From contig MNCI01029357.1 in NCBI GenBank assembly GCA_015680685.1, forward strand, positions 127,869-191,868: a stretch of 64,000 nt of DNA. The letters are read 5' to 3'. Below are positions 12,391 to 24,063 of the stretch, piece after piece. The notes beneath the pieces were generated by a model. It saw only the letters and a list, made by a program, of their open reading frames with translations. It was not told where the DNA came from and made no database searches. Within the stretch, counting starts at the first letter, position 1; each line of letters starts with the position of its first letter. The translations under genes were made by a program, and so were the position numbers. Source of the stretch: Gnetum montanum. Lineage: Eukaryota; Streptophyta; Gnetopsida; Gnetales; Gnetaceae.

Positions 12391-15300
12391 TTGTCACCTT
12401 GTGTTTGAGCCGAGTTGACGTTTAGATGTGATACCATTTCAGATACATATGATTCACTAGGTTTGGGTGTTCGTTGCCATTGGTGTCTGCTAGCTTGAAT
12501 GCTCCTTTTTCGTATACGTCAACGACCAGGAAGGGGCCTTCCCAGCTTATAGAGAATTTTCCCACTGGTTCATGAACTACCTTAAGAACCAAGTCTCCTT
12601 TCTTGATCAGTCACTAATGTAGGTTGTGATGATGCTTTTTTTTGTCTATCTTGATACCTTTCAATGTTGTTGAGCATCTAGATGTGTTTCTCCTCTATTG
12701 AGTCTAAATCCATGATCTTGGACTCATTGTGTTGAGCCTCATTTATAACCATGGAGAGGACCATCTACAGCAAGGGAACTTGTAGTTCTAGGGGCAACAC
12801 TGCTTTAGATCCATAGACTAGGCTATAGGGTGTTCTATCAGTAGTTGTTCTGCATGTCGTACGATAAGCCCATAGCACATAGAGGATTTTTTCATGCGAC
12901 TAATTTTTGTTGCTACTGAGCATCTTCTTGAGTAGATTGATAATCACATTTTTTGTTTCTTCTGCTTGACCATTTTCTTGTAGGTAATAGGGTGAAGAAA
13001 AAGATTTCTTAATACCAAGATTACTATAGAACTATTTGGTTTTGGTACTACTAACCCGTTGTGAGTCAAAATAGTCATGGGAAGCCCAAACCTAGTTACT
13101 ATATTGTCCAAGATAAAATGGAAAATCTGTTGGGATGTGATCTTCCATAGGTGAATAGGCTCGACCCACTACATGAAATACTTAGTGGTGGTGATAATGA
13201 AGCTATATCCTGTGGAAGATTTAGGTGTGATGGGGTCTATGATGTCTAGCCCCCATCGTTGGAATGGCCAAGTGATTTTTGTAGTGTGTAATTCAGTGGG
13301 TGACACATGTATTAGGTTTACATAACATTGGCATGTGTCACACGTCTTTACCTTGGTAAGGCAGTCTTTTTCCATGTACGGACAATAATACCCTAAGCAT
13401 CTAATTTTAGCGACCATGGCTCGCGAGGCTACGTGTCTTCCAGATAGCCCCTCATGGACTTCGCCAACTATTCATTGTGCTTGGTCATTATTAGTGTAGG
13501 TTAGAAATACCCCATCAAAAGAGCATCTATAGAGAGTACTATTTTCGATGATGATATATTTCCTAGCATGCTTGCATACTGCATCTTTTTGTGCAGGTGT
13601 TAGCTCGTGCAGTGGTTCACCATGCAGAAGGTAGGTCTTAATGTTGTTGTATCATTCTAGCATTTCTCCTATGCTTAATGAAGAGATTTACACTGCTTGA
13701 ATGACAGGTTCTATACATTCCATCATTAAAGTAGGCCAAGTGGAAAACAAATGTGGTGGCACATTTAATGCCAGTATGGCTACTGCATTGACAATTGTGT
13801 TCTCATTACGTGGCATGTGTTAGATGTCGATCATCATGAATTGCTTCAGAAGATCTTTAGCCATTTCACAGTAGGCATGTAGATGCGTAAATTTGTAGGC
13901 ATAGACCCCTATGATTTGATTGATGATGAGCATCGAATCACCTCGGATTGCCAAGTATTGAACGTTAAGTTCTTTGGCTGTTAATAATCACCTAAGGGGC
14001 CCCTCATACTCTGCCACATTGTTTGTAAAAGGGAAAGCTAGGCAGCAAGCCAATGGATGCACATCCTTAGGGGAGAGCGTAATGACAGGGGTAGCACTGC
14101 CGCCTCTGGTAGTCAAAGCTCCATCGAAGTATAACATTGCTTCGAGGCCTATCGATACAAGGCTTAAACTATGTACATGTTCGTCGGGAAATTCTGGCTC
14201 TATCGTAGCTTGATAGTTAATAGGCGATGTTGCAAGCTGGTTAGCTATGGCTTGACCCTTGGTGGATGATTGACCAACATAATGTAAGTCGAACTCGGCT
14301 GTGATGGCCTTCCAATGAGCTATCCTACTACTTTCGTATAGATTATTTGAGACAGCTCACAAAACATTGTTTTATTAAATTATATTGACCTAGCTGCGAA
14401 AAAGATAGTGTCTGCATTTTTTGAGCATAAAAACCAATGCCAAATAGTTACACTATACTTCATTGTACTGTGTTTTGTATGCAAATAGAGTGTGAGTTAG
14501 ATAGTAGATAGGCGCTATCAACCCATCATTCCCCTTTTGGCACAATAACACAGCTATAGACACATCTGAGCTTGCCAGGTAAATATAAAAAGGTTGATCC
14601 CTTTGTGGTGGAAAGACCATTGGCAACTGTAACAGCTCTTTCTTCAGATTGTCAAATGCTCATTGGCAGTTCTCAGTCCATTCTAATTTAACCCATTTCT
14701 TGAGCAAATGTTGCATAGGGTGTAAGTTGTCTGTTAATCTCAAGATGAACTGCCTGATAAATTGCAACCTACCATGGAGCCCACGTAGTTCTTTGAGGTT
14801 TGTAGGTGGTGCTAGACTAACGATGGCCTTAACCTTGTCAAGATCAACTTGGATGTCGGTCTCTGATACCACAAACCCTAAAATGTGCCTAGTTTTGACT
14901 TTGAATACTCATTTTATTGGGTTGAGCCACAAGTCATGTGTGAGACATCATTTAGGGATTAACGTTAGGTCTCCTAGGTGGTCTTTCGACTTCTTAGATT
15001 TGACAGCTATGTCGTCTACGTAGTCGTTCAATCTCTCTAAGAGGTAATCACTAAAGATGTATGTCATAGCATGTTGATAGGTTGCTCCAGCATTTTTTAA
15101 CCCAAAAGACATCATGGTATAACAAAAAGTTCCCCAGGGGGTCATGAAAGTTGTGGTCAGTTGGTTCTCTAGGTTGATACAGATTTGATTATAGCTCGAG
15201 AATCCATCCACAAAGGATAGTAACACATGGCTAGCTGTTGTATCAATAAGTTGGTCGATACTCGGTAATGGGAAGTTGTCTTTAATCATGGCCTCATTCA

Positions 15301-15880
15301 GATTGTAGAAGTCTATACAAATGCGTATTCCTCCTATTTTCTTAGAGACAACAATGATGTTCGACACCTAGTCCATGTAATCGACTATGCGAATGAAACC
15401 AGCGTGGTATAGCTTAGTTATTTCATCCCGCACTGCTAGCACAATTTCAGGCTTAATCTTTCGTGCTTTCTATTTAACCACTTTGATGTGCCGGTCTAAA
15501 ACTATGTTGTTTTGTATTAGCCTTGGGTCTAAACCTAGCATATCTTCGTATAACCATGTGAACACCGTATTGTTATCTTGGAGCACTTGAGATATATCGC
15601 TCTACGTTTGTTGGTCAAGTAGAGAACTAACCTTCAGAGTTTTTCTTCCTTCTTTATGCATAACCACAGGGATCTCAATAAGCGAATCCTCAATCACATC
15701 ACCAGTTTCCAAATCTAAGGTTCGGGCCAAATGTTCTAGCCAGTCTAGTGATACTTCTGATGTTGCTATGGTTGTATCACAAAGGGAAGTGTTAATTCCT
15801 ATCAGTGCGTGATTGAGCTACCTAATAATTTCCCTGTATGGGCCTATTAAGGTTAGGGGTGTGAGTAAAACTACGTCCAT
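12391..15880 (-). pseudogene. A1 pol remnant: RT, RNase H, second RNase H, integrase
   Basis: Pol copies the element's RNA into DNA and integrates it. Reading right to left: an N-terminal leader from the ATG at 15880 (with the GPY motif shared by A2 and A3); reverse transcriptase at 14948-15450 with GGIRICIDF, FMTPWGTFCYTM and the active-site YVDD; the connection segment LKELRGLHGRLQFIRQF near 14780; RNase H and second RNase H at about 13800-14600; integrase zinc-binding segment (KTCDTCQ) and the WGLDII catalytic-core start at 13169-13417; and an integrase C-terminus to about 12391. The leader and reverse transcriptase share one frame, but there are many in-frame stops and later frame changes. 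No protease precedes the reverse transcriptase. Confidence 0.85.
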
Positions 15881-16343
15881 TTGCGAGTTGACCTACAAAA
15901 CCACCAAAGACAGAGGTTGTTACATTATTTTTTGTCAACCTGTTGACATGATAGAAATTTTTCTTGTTTTAGTAGTACGTTTTAAGATGCTACTAGTTTA
16001 AGGTCATAGAGGACCATTACGATATGCATAATATGTGAGAAAATGGTAAGTGCAATTTCCTAGACATCAGCGTAAGACTTCTGTGAAATACGGTGGGGGA
16101 GTGTAACGTGGTGCATCTAGTGTGTTGAAACAGCTAATTTAGAATTTTGTGCAGGCCGTAGTTAATGTGACCAGATTACAAGATGATGAGTTGTGTGTTA
16201 GTTTAGGTTCTTTTTGGACCATAATCCATATGATATCTATGAGATTAATGTTGTGATATTCACGCTTCATGTCATACTAACATGCTTGATTTTCGAGAAA
16301 ATTTTGCATTGATCAAGCACACAACAATTAGTTGCAACCAATT

Positions 16344-16353
16344 TATTTATAAG
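16344..16353 (+). promoter_or_regulatory. A1 internal antisense TATA box
   Basis: The + strand TATTTATAAG lies 126 bp before the antisense exon ATG at 16472. A2 (46064) and A3 (61651) have a TATA box at the equivalent place, 145 and 270 bp before their ATGs. Promoter function is inferred from this conservation. Confidence 0.5.
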
Positions 16354-16471
16354 TCGACGATTTCTCCGCAAAGAAGACTAGAGACATCGCAAGTTTGAAT
16401 TATGCCATAGCAGAAGGAAAGCAGAAGTAAGGCGTGAGCAGACGATTTTGTGAAGGTTATTAGTTGTGAAC

Positions 16472-16590
16472 ATGGCACCGAAGATCAAAGGCAAACATGT
16501 CAAATTGGCGAAGATTAATGAGGTGCAGGAAAGTTTGCAGTGGATTTCAAAGGCCAAGGTCCAAACGCAGGAGGCTACTCCCCTCCCCCA
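16472..16590 (+). CDS. A1 antisense ORF, first exon
   Basis: The ATG at 16472 opens 39 codons plus two bases ending at a GTAAAT donor (16591). The peptide is basic and helical: MAPKIKGKHVKLAKINE near the start, SKAKVQTQEATPLP near the end. A2 exon 46209-46318 gives KDKHKHWGLAKVDE and HLSKACIEV in register and also ends in phase 2 at a GTAAG donor. A3 exon 61921-62051 ends in phase 2 at GTAGG. It is divergent from pol, 592 bp from the pol ATG. The exons that follow in A3 are missing here: the interval to the gag end is only about 400 bp. The gene is therefore truncated in A1. I recognise no known domain in this exon. Confidence 0.6.
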
Positions 16591-16857
16591 GTAAATCGCC
16601 TTTTACCCTCCTATTTGATTGTTATTTTCATCATTATGGCATTGCAATTTTATCTATTCCTGGGATGTGTATTGTATCAGGTGTTGACACCTGGTTGCAT
16701 GGATTAAGCTATTGTCTTTTTTAGTATTTCCCTTATCACCATTGTCATAGACAGATCTTGTGCTGCCGCAAGGGTTTGGGTGACCTTAGGAAATACTATG
16801 CAAACACAATGCATAACTAGGGTGTCCAGGTGTTTTACCCTTATGTAGTATAAATAG

Positions 16858-16945
16858 GATTCCTCTAACATCGTTAATTCAGGGCTTCCTCTAACATCGC
16901 CTTGTGCTTGTGGTGTTTCAGGGCTTCCTCTAACATCGCCTTGTG
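16858..16945. repeat. Short tandem repeat in A1
   Basis: Three copies of TTCCTCTAACATCG, two of them embedded in the longer unit CAGGGCTTCCTCTAACATCG. It lies between the antisense first exon and the gag end, where the rest of the antisense gene would be expected. Confidence 0.6.
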
Positions 16946-16999
16946 TCAAATCTAGCCAGTTCCCAATAATTACTTCAGACGTTATGAAGGCTTTATAGG

Positions 17000-18947
17000 T
17001 AGAGCTGCGTAATTTGAGCGATCCTTACGCTCATATTTGGGCCTTGGCTGTGGAGGTGCTTTAGGGGCAGGAGGAGTTTCTTGATCGACACCATTTAATC
17101 TAGTTGTGGGCTTAGGAAGTTCCACAGATATTTTCTTGTTGTTTTCTTCTTGGCCTCCTCGGCAACCGTTGCTACTATCGTTGTCGTAGCTTTGCCTTTG
17201 TCCTTATCATTGTTGTGGGAATTTTTGTAGACCACATATGCTAGATCTTTGCTAGCATCTACTACATCTTGGATGCTCTTAGTCTGAGTGAAGGCTTGGA
17301 TGAGGGAGTAGGGAGCGAGGTAATATAACTTAGACTTGATAAAATCGTTAATTTCCCATTGAAAATTGCGAACAGATGGGTCTCTGCAATGGGTTCACGA
17401 ATTTTTTTCAAGGTGGCGCTTCACCACTATATAAAATTTTGAACCAGATCAAGCGGGTCTTACTTGACTCCCATGAGCTAGTCTAGAATGACTTCCAGCT
17501 TCAGGTTGTACTTGAAACGAATCACAAATTGAGTTAACAACTCTTCCAAAGTTGAGATGGAAGCACGTCGGAGTGCTCGATACCAGTCTAAAGCTTTACC
17601 CGTTAGGGACATAGCAAAGACACGGATGATAGTATGCGGCCATTGTTGCAATAACAAAAACTCTAACCTGAAAGTAACCAAATCGGCATTGGGATCGTCT
17701 TCCCCATTGTATTTCGTAAAATGGGGGAGTGGCATCCTAGGAGGTAATGATAAAACAGGTACCACCAGACTGATAGGATCATCATGGTAAAAATTCATGA
17801 CCTATACTCTGTTGGAACCGATAGCCTTGAGGCGTTTAACTTCCTCAGTAAGGGTCTGAATAAGAAGGAAGTCTTGATCTAGACCCGTAGTCAACGTGGT
17901 GGTTTTTGGAATGGCAAGAGGAGCCACACTGGGTGGTAGAACAAGGGTGGAAACTTGGCCAATGGGTGGTGCTATCGAGATTGTCCCTGCAGGAAGTGCA
18001 TCTTGTGGCATCCAGCACCTGGTAGGTGGCACAGATGGAGCGACCACCGTCAGCTATGCCATGGGATACGTTGTTTGCGTGTCCAAGGGGACAGGCAATG
18101 ACCCTATGGCAGGGCTTAGCACCTGCAAAATCTAGTTTTGATGATGGGGAAGATGGAACATTTGCATAGGATGCACAATGAAAGACATGTTTAGAACCCC
18201 CCATGCTATAGTGGTGGGCCCTGTCGTGTGAGTCGGGATGAATGTAGGTGCTATATGCAACTGCGAAGTAGGTATCACGTGTACATACAGCGATATGGGC
18301 ACAGGTGTATGATGAGGTGGGTTAGCTAACTGCACCTATTGACAAATGATTTATGGCAGAGGACCACCTGGGAGGGTAGTCAGAGAGAGAAAATTTAATT
18401 GGGATGAGTGTGGGAGTCAATTAGTATTAGATAGTGTCAAGGGTGTGGTGACCATAAACAACAGATTTATGTGAGACGTCATGGAGGGAGGGGCCATAGT
18501 GAAATCAGCATGACTGCCCCCCTCAGAGTGGGAATCTAGATCATCTTATCCATGATGAAGCATTTCATCATAGAACAACTCTTCTCATTGTTCTATCAAT
18601 GTCTTAGCCATCAAAATTTGATCTAGGATCCATTGTTGTTGATGTGTCAAGGGTACAGTGGTGTTTGGTGAAGGAATAAATTCCTTCCCATTATAGTATA
18701 TGAACTCGTATTCTCATTTCTGTTTGAGTTCTTGTGGACACATAGGTAGATTTGCTGCAAGTTTAGCATAGAGGAAATTGTAATGTTCCTTACATTGAGC
18801 ATGCCCCTTAGGCTCTTTGTTTTGAATCCTGAGGGAGCGGCATGGTCACACCGGACTAGTTGGAGGCTCGACAACAGGGGGCATAGCTTTGAAAGTACAA
18901 GGATTCTCGAGGTTAGCAGTGTCAATAGTGGTGGTTGATGCAGCCAT
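17000..18947 (-). pseudogene. A1 gag remnant
   Basis: The minus-strand ATG at 18947 begins a frame with MAASTTTIDTANLENPCTFK and the basic stretch RIQNKEPKGHAQCKEHYNF. The capsid domain follows at 17478-17798, with PHFTKYNGEDDPNADLVTF and ALDWYRALRRASISTLEELL, the hallmark of the retrotransposon gag family. A Lys/Arg- and Pro-rich tail continues to about 17000. Several stops and frame changes break it. No aspartic-protease signature (D-S/T-G) is seen between this tail and pol; this place holds the antisense exon instead. Confidence 0.8.
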
Positions 18948-19207
18948 TCTCTATGTGTTTTGAGAGTAATGATGACAAGGATAAATATCACAAAGGAAAA
19001 GCCAAAGTAAGGCAATAATCGAGCTTTCTACCCTGCAAGATTCCAAAGGAATCGTCGGAGCGACCGATCTGCACCACACAATCTCGTAAACAACAACGAA
19101 GTTATTATGTTTAGGTTGATCAATAATGGGTATAGACAGCTTACAGGGTTACCTATGAAATGTGTATTAGAGGTTTAGGCCCTCCTTCTAGTGCCAGAAA
19201 TCTATAA
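18948..19207 (-). other. A1 5' leader with candidate primer-binding site
   Basis: Non-coding leader between the 5' LTR and the gag ATG. On the minus strand the only good primer-site candidate is TGGCACTAGAAGGAGGGCC (19177-19195), about 12 bases inside the LTR end. I cannot assign the tRNA with confidence. Confidence 0.4.
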
Positions 19208-20746
19208 TGATGGAAAACATCGATCGCTGGAACTACCAAGTGGAGTTTCGTGTACACAGTTCCAACCCTGGATCCGTGTGAGGGCCGTGCTGGAGAAAAA
19301 AAATCCGAGGTGCCCTAAATGGTCTTGTTGATCAGATAGGGACTTACTTAATTAGTAAAATTTTATGATAATTGGATGGTAAGATGGAAATTTCGATGAG
19401 ATAATATAATACCGTTAACTTCGAAGGTGATTGAAAATGGGATAAGCAGTTCAAAGCAATTACAAAAAATTTATATAGACAAGGCGTAAGAAACTAGATT
19501 TAGAGAGTGTACAATCCTAAAATCTAGGATTTATCTTGTAAATAAGATATGTTAGATACAATGATTACAGACAGACTTTGGTTTAGGTGAAGCACGTACT
19601 GACAACTGGAAAGCTATTTAAAGATAAAAGCAAGCAAAGGACGATCTACCTTGTTCTAGCCAATCTGGGCACAAGGGAGTTGAACTTGAAGCAGAATATC
19701 TGCTAACTAGCTATTTCTAATCGAAGATTCTTGCCAATGACCTTAAATCTTCTTACGACTGTTGATCCTCTTTTAGTTCTCTTGCCAAGCTTTTCCAAAA
19801 GTTGTCAACAATTACCAATGAAAGAGAATTTCCCTCGGAGAAAATTTTTGACAATCTAGAAAGAAATTTTTACCAACCCTTTGATCCTTGTCAACTAGAG
19901 TATTTATAAGGTTAGGGTCAGGAGAAAAGTGCAGTTTAGATGATGCATGTTCTAAACCAACAAAATACTGTTGACTTGATGTATTTGTTTTTGAAGTTTG
20001 CAATGCTATGCTACACCACATTCTGAAGCATACTGCATCATAACCCACTTTTGTTGGAGCTTTCACAACAAACAGCTCTGTGGTTACACTGTAGTATGCT
20101 AGAGGGCGTATTGTACGGTATGAACTACTGATGTATAAATTATGTTATCTCTGTTGTTGCTTGTATTACACTGCGTCATGCTACATTATGCAGCATAGTG
20201 TAATTCAGCGTAAGATAGCGAACCTGCAAAACATTGGAGTGTAGTTGCCACGCTTCCCTTGTTTCTATTCAATATTTCTGGTGTTTATTATGCTACATTG
20301 GGTAATGTAGCATAATAGGCCCTTAGCCGAAAAAAAGGAAAACTTGTTGAGATGTGCAACATATTGCAGATCCTTGCCTGAGTCTTGATATTTTGCTGAA
20401 CCATTGAGGTCTCAAATTTTGCTATCTCCATTGTTGCGACTAGATGGACTGTCTTCTTGCATTACACTGCATAAAGCTACATTACGCTATGTTGTGTAAT
20501 GCAGTGTAATACGCTAAGAGTTTAAAATTTTCGAAACATTGCTGACTTGCAAAATCAAAGACTCACCATTGTGCACCTCTTGTCTTGTTCTGTCCTCTGG
20601 AGTCTCTTGCACTCCCCTGCATGGTGTTACGTAATAGGCCCTCAGTCGAAAAAGAAACTTGCTAAGTCACACCTTGTAACAAATCTTTGCCTGAATCGCA
20701 AGATTTTTCTGAACTGTTGAGGCCTTGAAATTTTCACGATGCTTCA
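19208..20746 (-). repeat. A1 5' LTR
   Basis: Direct copy of 9265-10805, starting TGATGG and ending GATGCTTCA. The two LTRs differ at many positions, mainly transitions, so the insertion is old. The TATA and telo-box-like pair is at 19901-19919. Confidence 0.82.
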
Positions 20747-22960
20747 ACACTCACAAAGGAAGAGAGGGCATACTTGAAAATATTGACCAAGCACAATCCA
20801 ATGGTAAGTCCAAGTAAAATCACCACCTTCTCTACCCATGTGTGTGGTGCTTTAAGTGCTAAATTTCTTACCAACCTCCCATAGCTCATATTCCTCAAGT
20901 CAAAGAAGCACTTTAAAGAAAATGAGCATGGGAGGAAGACACTCCCCTTTTTGTGCCTAATGAAAAAATTATGCAAAAGGGTAGGCATAGCTTGCTATGC
21001 TAATGAAAAAAATTTTCATGCTACTACTGCCTCTTGAAAGGCAATGATGAAGGATAAGGCACCCTCCAAGCTTTAAGAAGAGGAGTAGCCACAACCAAAA
21101 CCCATTCATGAAGAAAGAATGCCAAAGACTAGTGCTTTCATTGAGAACACTCACAAGATTCATGAGTAGCTCCTATAGTAGCAATCGGTAGGACCTAGTG
21201 GTGGTAACCCATCAACCTACTAACCAACTATGAGCCATTTGAATGAGGCAACTAGAATCATTAGCTAGTTAGAGGAGACTTTGTCATTTTTTTCTATCCA
21301 AAGGATGCCGGTTCCCACAAAGTTAAATCCTAATGCTTAGAAAATAAAGGTGTTCCTCTTAGAACACAAACTTCCAAAAATTTCTAAAAATGTCACCACT
21401 TTCTCAGTGCTCATGGAGGAGGGTGAGGAAAAAAATATCTTGGTGATGCAATACTAAGGATAGGAGAAAACAATAGAGGTAGTGACTAACCATTTGGTAC
21501 AAGAAGTAAATTCTATTGCAACCTCTATGTTAGATATTTCTATGGTTAAGGATGTGTAGACATCTGCAAGAGCAAGTGAGAGGTTGAGTGTAGCCTAGCA
21601 TAAAGAGTTGTTGGATCAACTAGTCGGAGCTTAATAATTACTTTCAAAGATCTTTGATCTCTTAGATACCATCACTACAACCTAGTCAGAGATTTTTCAA
21701 GGTAATGGTAAGTTGATGAACATCAATGGCCAACTTCAGGTAGCCATTTCTAAAAATAGATTTTTGGATGTCAAGGTTACAAAATTGAGAGCTGAGTTAG
21801 CTAATCCCACTACTCTCAGCCAATATATGATAAGGAATGAAGCTTTCCTATAGCTTCAAAACAAGTTAAGAGAGGTTGAGAGAGAAAATAAGAAGATAGT
21901 CTTTGACACATCCCTCTTGAAGGCCGTAACCTACAGCATTGAGTAGGACTTGTTGGAAGTATGCAAGGAGATCATAGTTCTAACAAAATACATTAATTTA
22001 TTATGGAATGTCAAGACATAAAGAGAATAAATTTTTCAATTTATGTTATAACACCATGAGCATCTTGCCAAGGTGCATATGAATTAGAAAAGGTTGACTG
22101 CTAAGAATCACAATCTCTCAATGGAGGAGGTTCGTGCCCTTTCCTAGAAAATAACAATCAAGGTAATCACTTGGACGAATGAGGTACTAAAATTTAAATT
22201 ATTAAAACATCATTATAGGGACTAGGTTTATCTCCTCAAGATGGTGAATGAAAAGGAAATTCAACTAGCAATGGAATAAATGAATGAGATCCTCTAGCAA
22301 CTCCAACAAGGAGGTGATGTGTGGCAACCCATCTTCAATGAACTCAATAGGTATAACAAAGCTAAAATCCACCTCAAGAAGTTATAGATCAAAGAGATGA
22401 TACAATACATGAAGTTAGCCAACCTCTAGTATGTAAACTTGGTAATGTTGATTATCGAAAGGCTCAGTGAAAAACTAGAGAAGTAAGTGTCTAGCTCCTA
22501 CTTCTTGTATAAGGCAAGGTTTAAGACCACAAGGACACAAAGAAAAATTTGGAAATAGCTAATGCCAAGCTTGAAGGTCTTAGCACATCCTTAATAGATC
22601 AACAATCAATCATGGAGAACTTGACTAAGAGGTTGAATAACTACCAGGCACTATAAAATTCTATTAGAGACAATTCACTCCCCTCTTTATCAATGTTAAG
22701 AAGTTGTTCCTAGTCATGTCGTGTCCATGGGATGTTCCCATACCAACTCACATTGGCAATGCTAAATAGACTATGTATGATCCTTGGAGTATGGAGAAGA
22801 AGATGAATGCACTTCTGGATGCTTTCTATCTTTCACCTAATGTCACAATTATAGCAAGATAGCAACAATTGCCTCAACCTTAACCACCACATGCACTAAA
22901 GACAAGGGAAGATCCTTCAACACCTCAAGAGATTCCACCTCCTTGGCCTCTTTGATCTTC
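20747..22960 (+). pseudogene. Decayed plant-transposon-type ORF, C-terminal part
   Basis: Continuation of the + strand frame cut at 9266: the codons ending ...GTA ACA on the left are followed in frame by CAC AAA GGA on the right. The translation is dominated by Leu/Lys/Glu heptad-like stretches (QLQVAISKNR near 21730, LQNKLREVERENKK near 21860, IQLAMEXMNEIL near 22260, with stops at former CAG codons), suggesting a long coiled coil. More than a dozen in-frame stops are present. The combination of an N-terminal transposon-protein-like domain and a C-terminal coiled coil fits Athila-associated extra ORFs, but this is inference. Confidence 0.45.
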
Positions 22961-23193
22961 TTCTTGTTTTCGGTCATTAGAGGAGTTCTAGCTATCAAAT
23001 TTTGTAAATGTTTTCAATTTTTTTCATGACCATTTATTTTTGTAAAACATTTTCAATCTATACACTTGGGTACTTAGCATCAGCTTCTCTATTAGTTAGT
23101 CAATCGATGGTTCCATACCTTCCCAAATTTTGTAAGAGGCTCGATCCTCCTTTTGTTCACTCAAGGATGAATTTTTAGTCAATCATGAAGGTA

Positions 23194-24063
23194 TGATGAA
23201 ACATCATCATTGGGTTGCATCAATGAGGATGCATTGACACATCACCATCAATGCATGTTTTGATGCATCAACACATATGGATTAACATGGTGTCTATATC
23301 TACCTATATAAATGTCTGCGTCCATCACATTTATTGCATTGGTTAGTCAATAGCTTAGTGAAGTTCTTGTAGTTTGTTTCCACAATAGTTAGAATATTTT
23401 CTAAGTGTTTGCAATAGGAGTCAAGAAGTGTATGAATCCTTATTTGAGAGCTAATGTACCTAGAAACTTCATTGTGACGACAATAAAGATGAACTTTTTG
23501 ATATACCTTGTAGTAGTTAAAGAGAATAAATTTACTTTTACTTTCATTTACTTTCCTTGTACTTAGTTAATATTTATGTTTCCATGAACCTTAATCATTC
23601 AGTGGAATAATCATGACCAATTTTGTGCATAAGCACATATTCTCATGGTAATCCCAATAGTGTTATTACTTGGTTTACCAAGTAGCGTAACACTTGGTAA
23701 GTCTAGTACTAGGTACGGTTGTTCAAGACATGTATAGCAAGCTAGAAATGGATACTCATTACCTGTAGGCTAGTTTAGAATCTATCTTCATGTTGTTAAT
23801 TTTTTTAAATAATTAATTTCTATATTACCATTAAGATTAGCTTAAGGCCACAACAACATCAAGCATCATATGCATCAATTTGGACTAAACCATACATGAC
23901 AAAGCTACCACTAGTCTAAGTGGGAAGACAATGAACTGCAATTAATGCTTGATAATCTAAATGCTACAACTAGTCCCATCTAGAAAATTTGACCAGATCA
24001 TGCATGAATGCTTATGATTCGTATGGTTGGGTGAAAAGGGTACCCCCCCCCCCCCACTAATCA
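23194..24063 (+). repeat. B4 LTR (3' type), + orientation
   Basis: Begins TGATGAAACATC directly after a decayed polypurine tract (CATGAAGGTA) and ends CCACTAATCA, matching the TGATGGG...CTCATCA ends of the B1 LTRs. Internal blocks AATAAAGATGAACTT (near 23485) and GTATGGTTGGGTG (near 24020) align with B1. In place of GATATC palindromes, its U3 has GATGCAT-type palindromes (23220-23290), followed by TATATAAA near 23305. Upstream is the decayed ORF ending about 22960. The 230 bases between are AT-rich and non-coding. Confidence 0.7.

Larger units (their letters stand above)
9265..20746 (-). mobile_element. A1: full-length Tat-lineage Ty3/gypsy element
   Basis: Two direct LTRs of about 1.54 kb bracket an 8.4-kb interior. 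Read right to left this holds a leader with a candidate primer site, gag (18947 to about 17000), an antisense TATA and first exon (16344-16590), pol (15880 to about 12391), a tandem array and a polypurine tract. The order and the pol sequence match A3, whose pol carries the extra RNase H typical of Tat elements. All frames are broken. A clean 5-bp target duplication is not visible: the left flank is AACAA, the right is ACACT, and only AACA is shared if the ends are shifted by 1-2 bp. Confidence 0.88.

Noticed and set aside
24044-24056. Poly-C run as an assembly gap or mobile-element end
   Set aside because: It lies at the place in the B-type LTR where others have GGGTACCTCACC, so it is a local homopolymer expansion.
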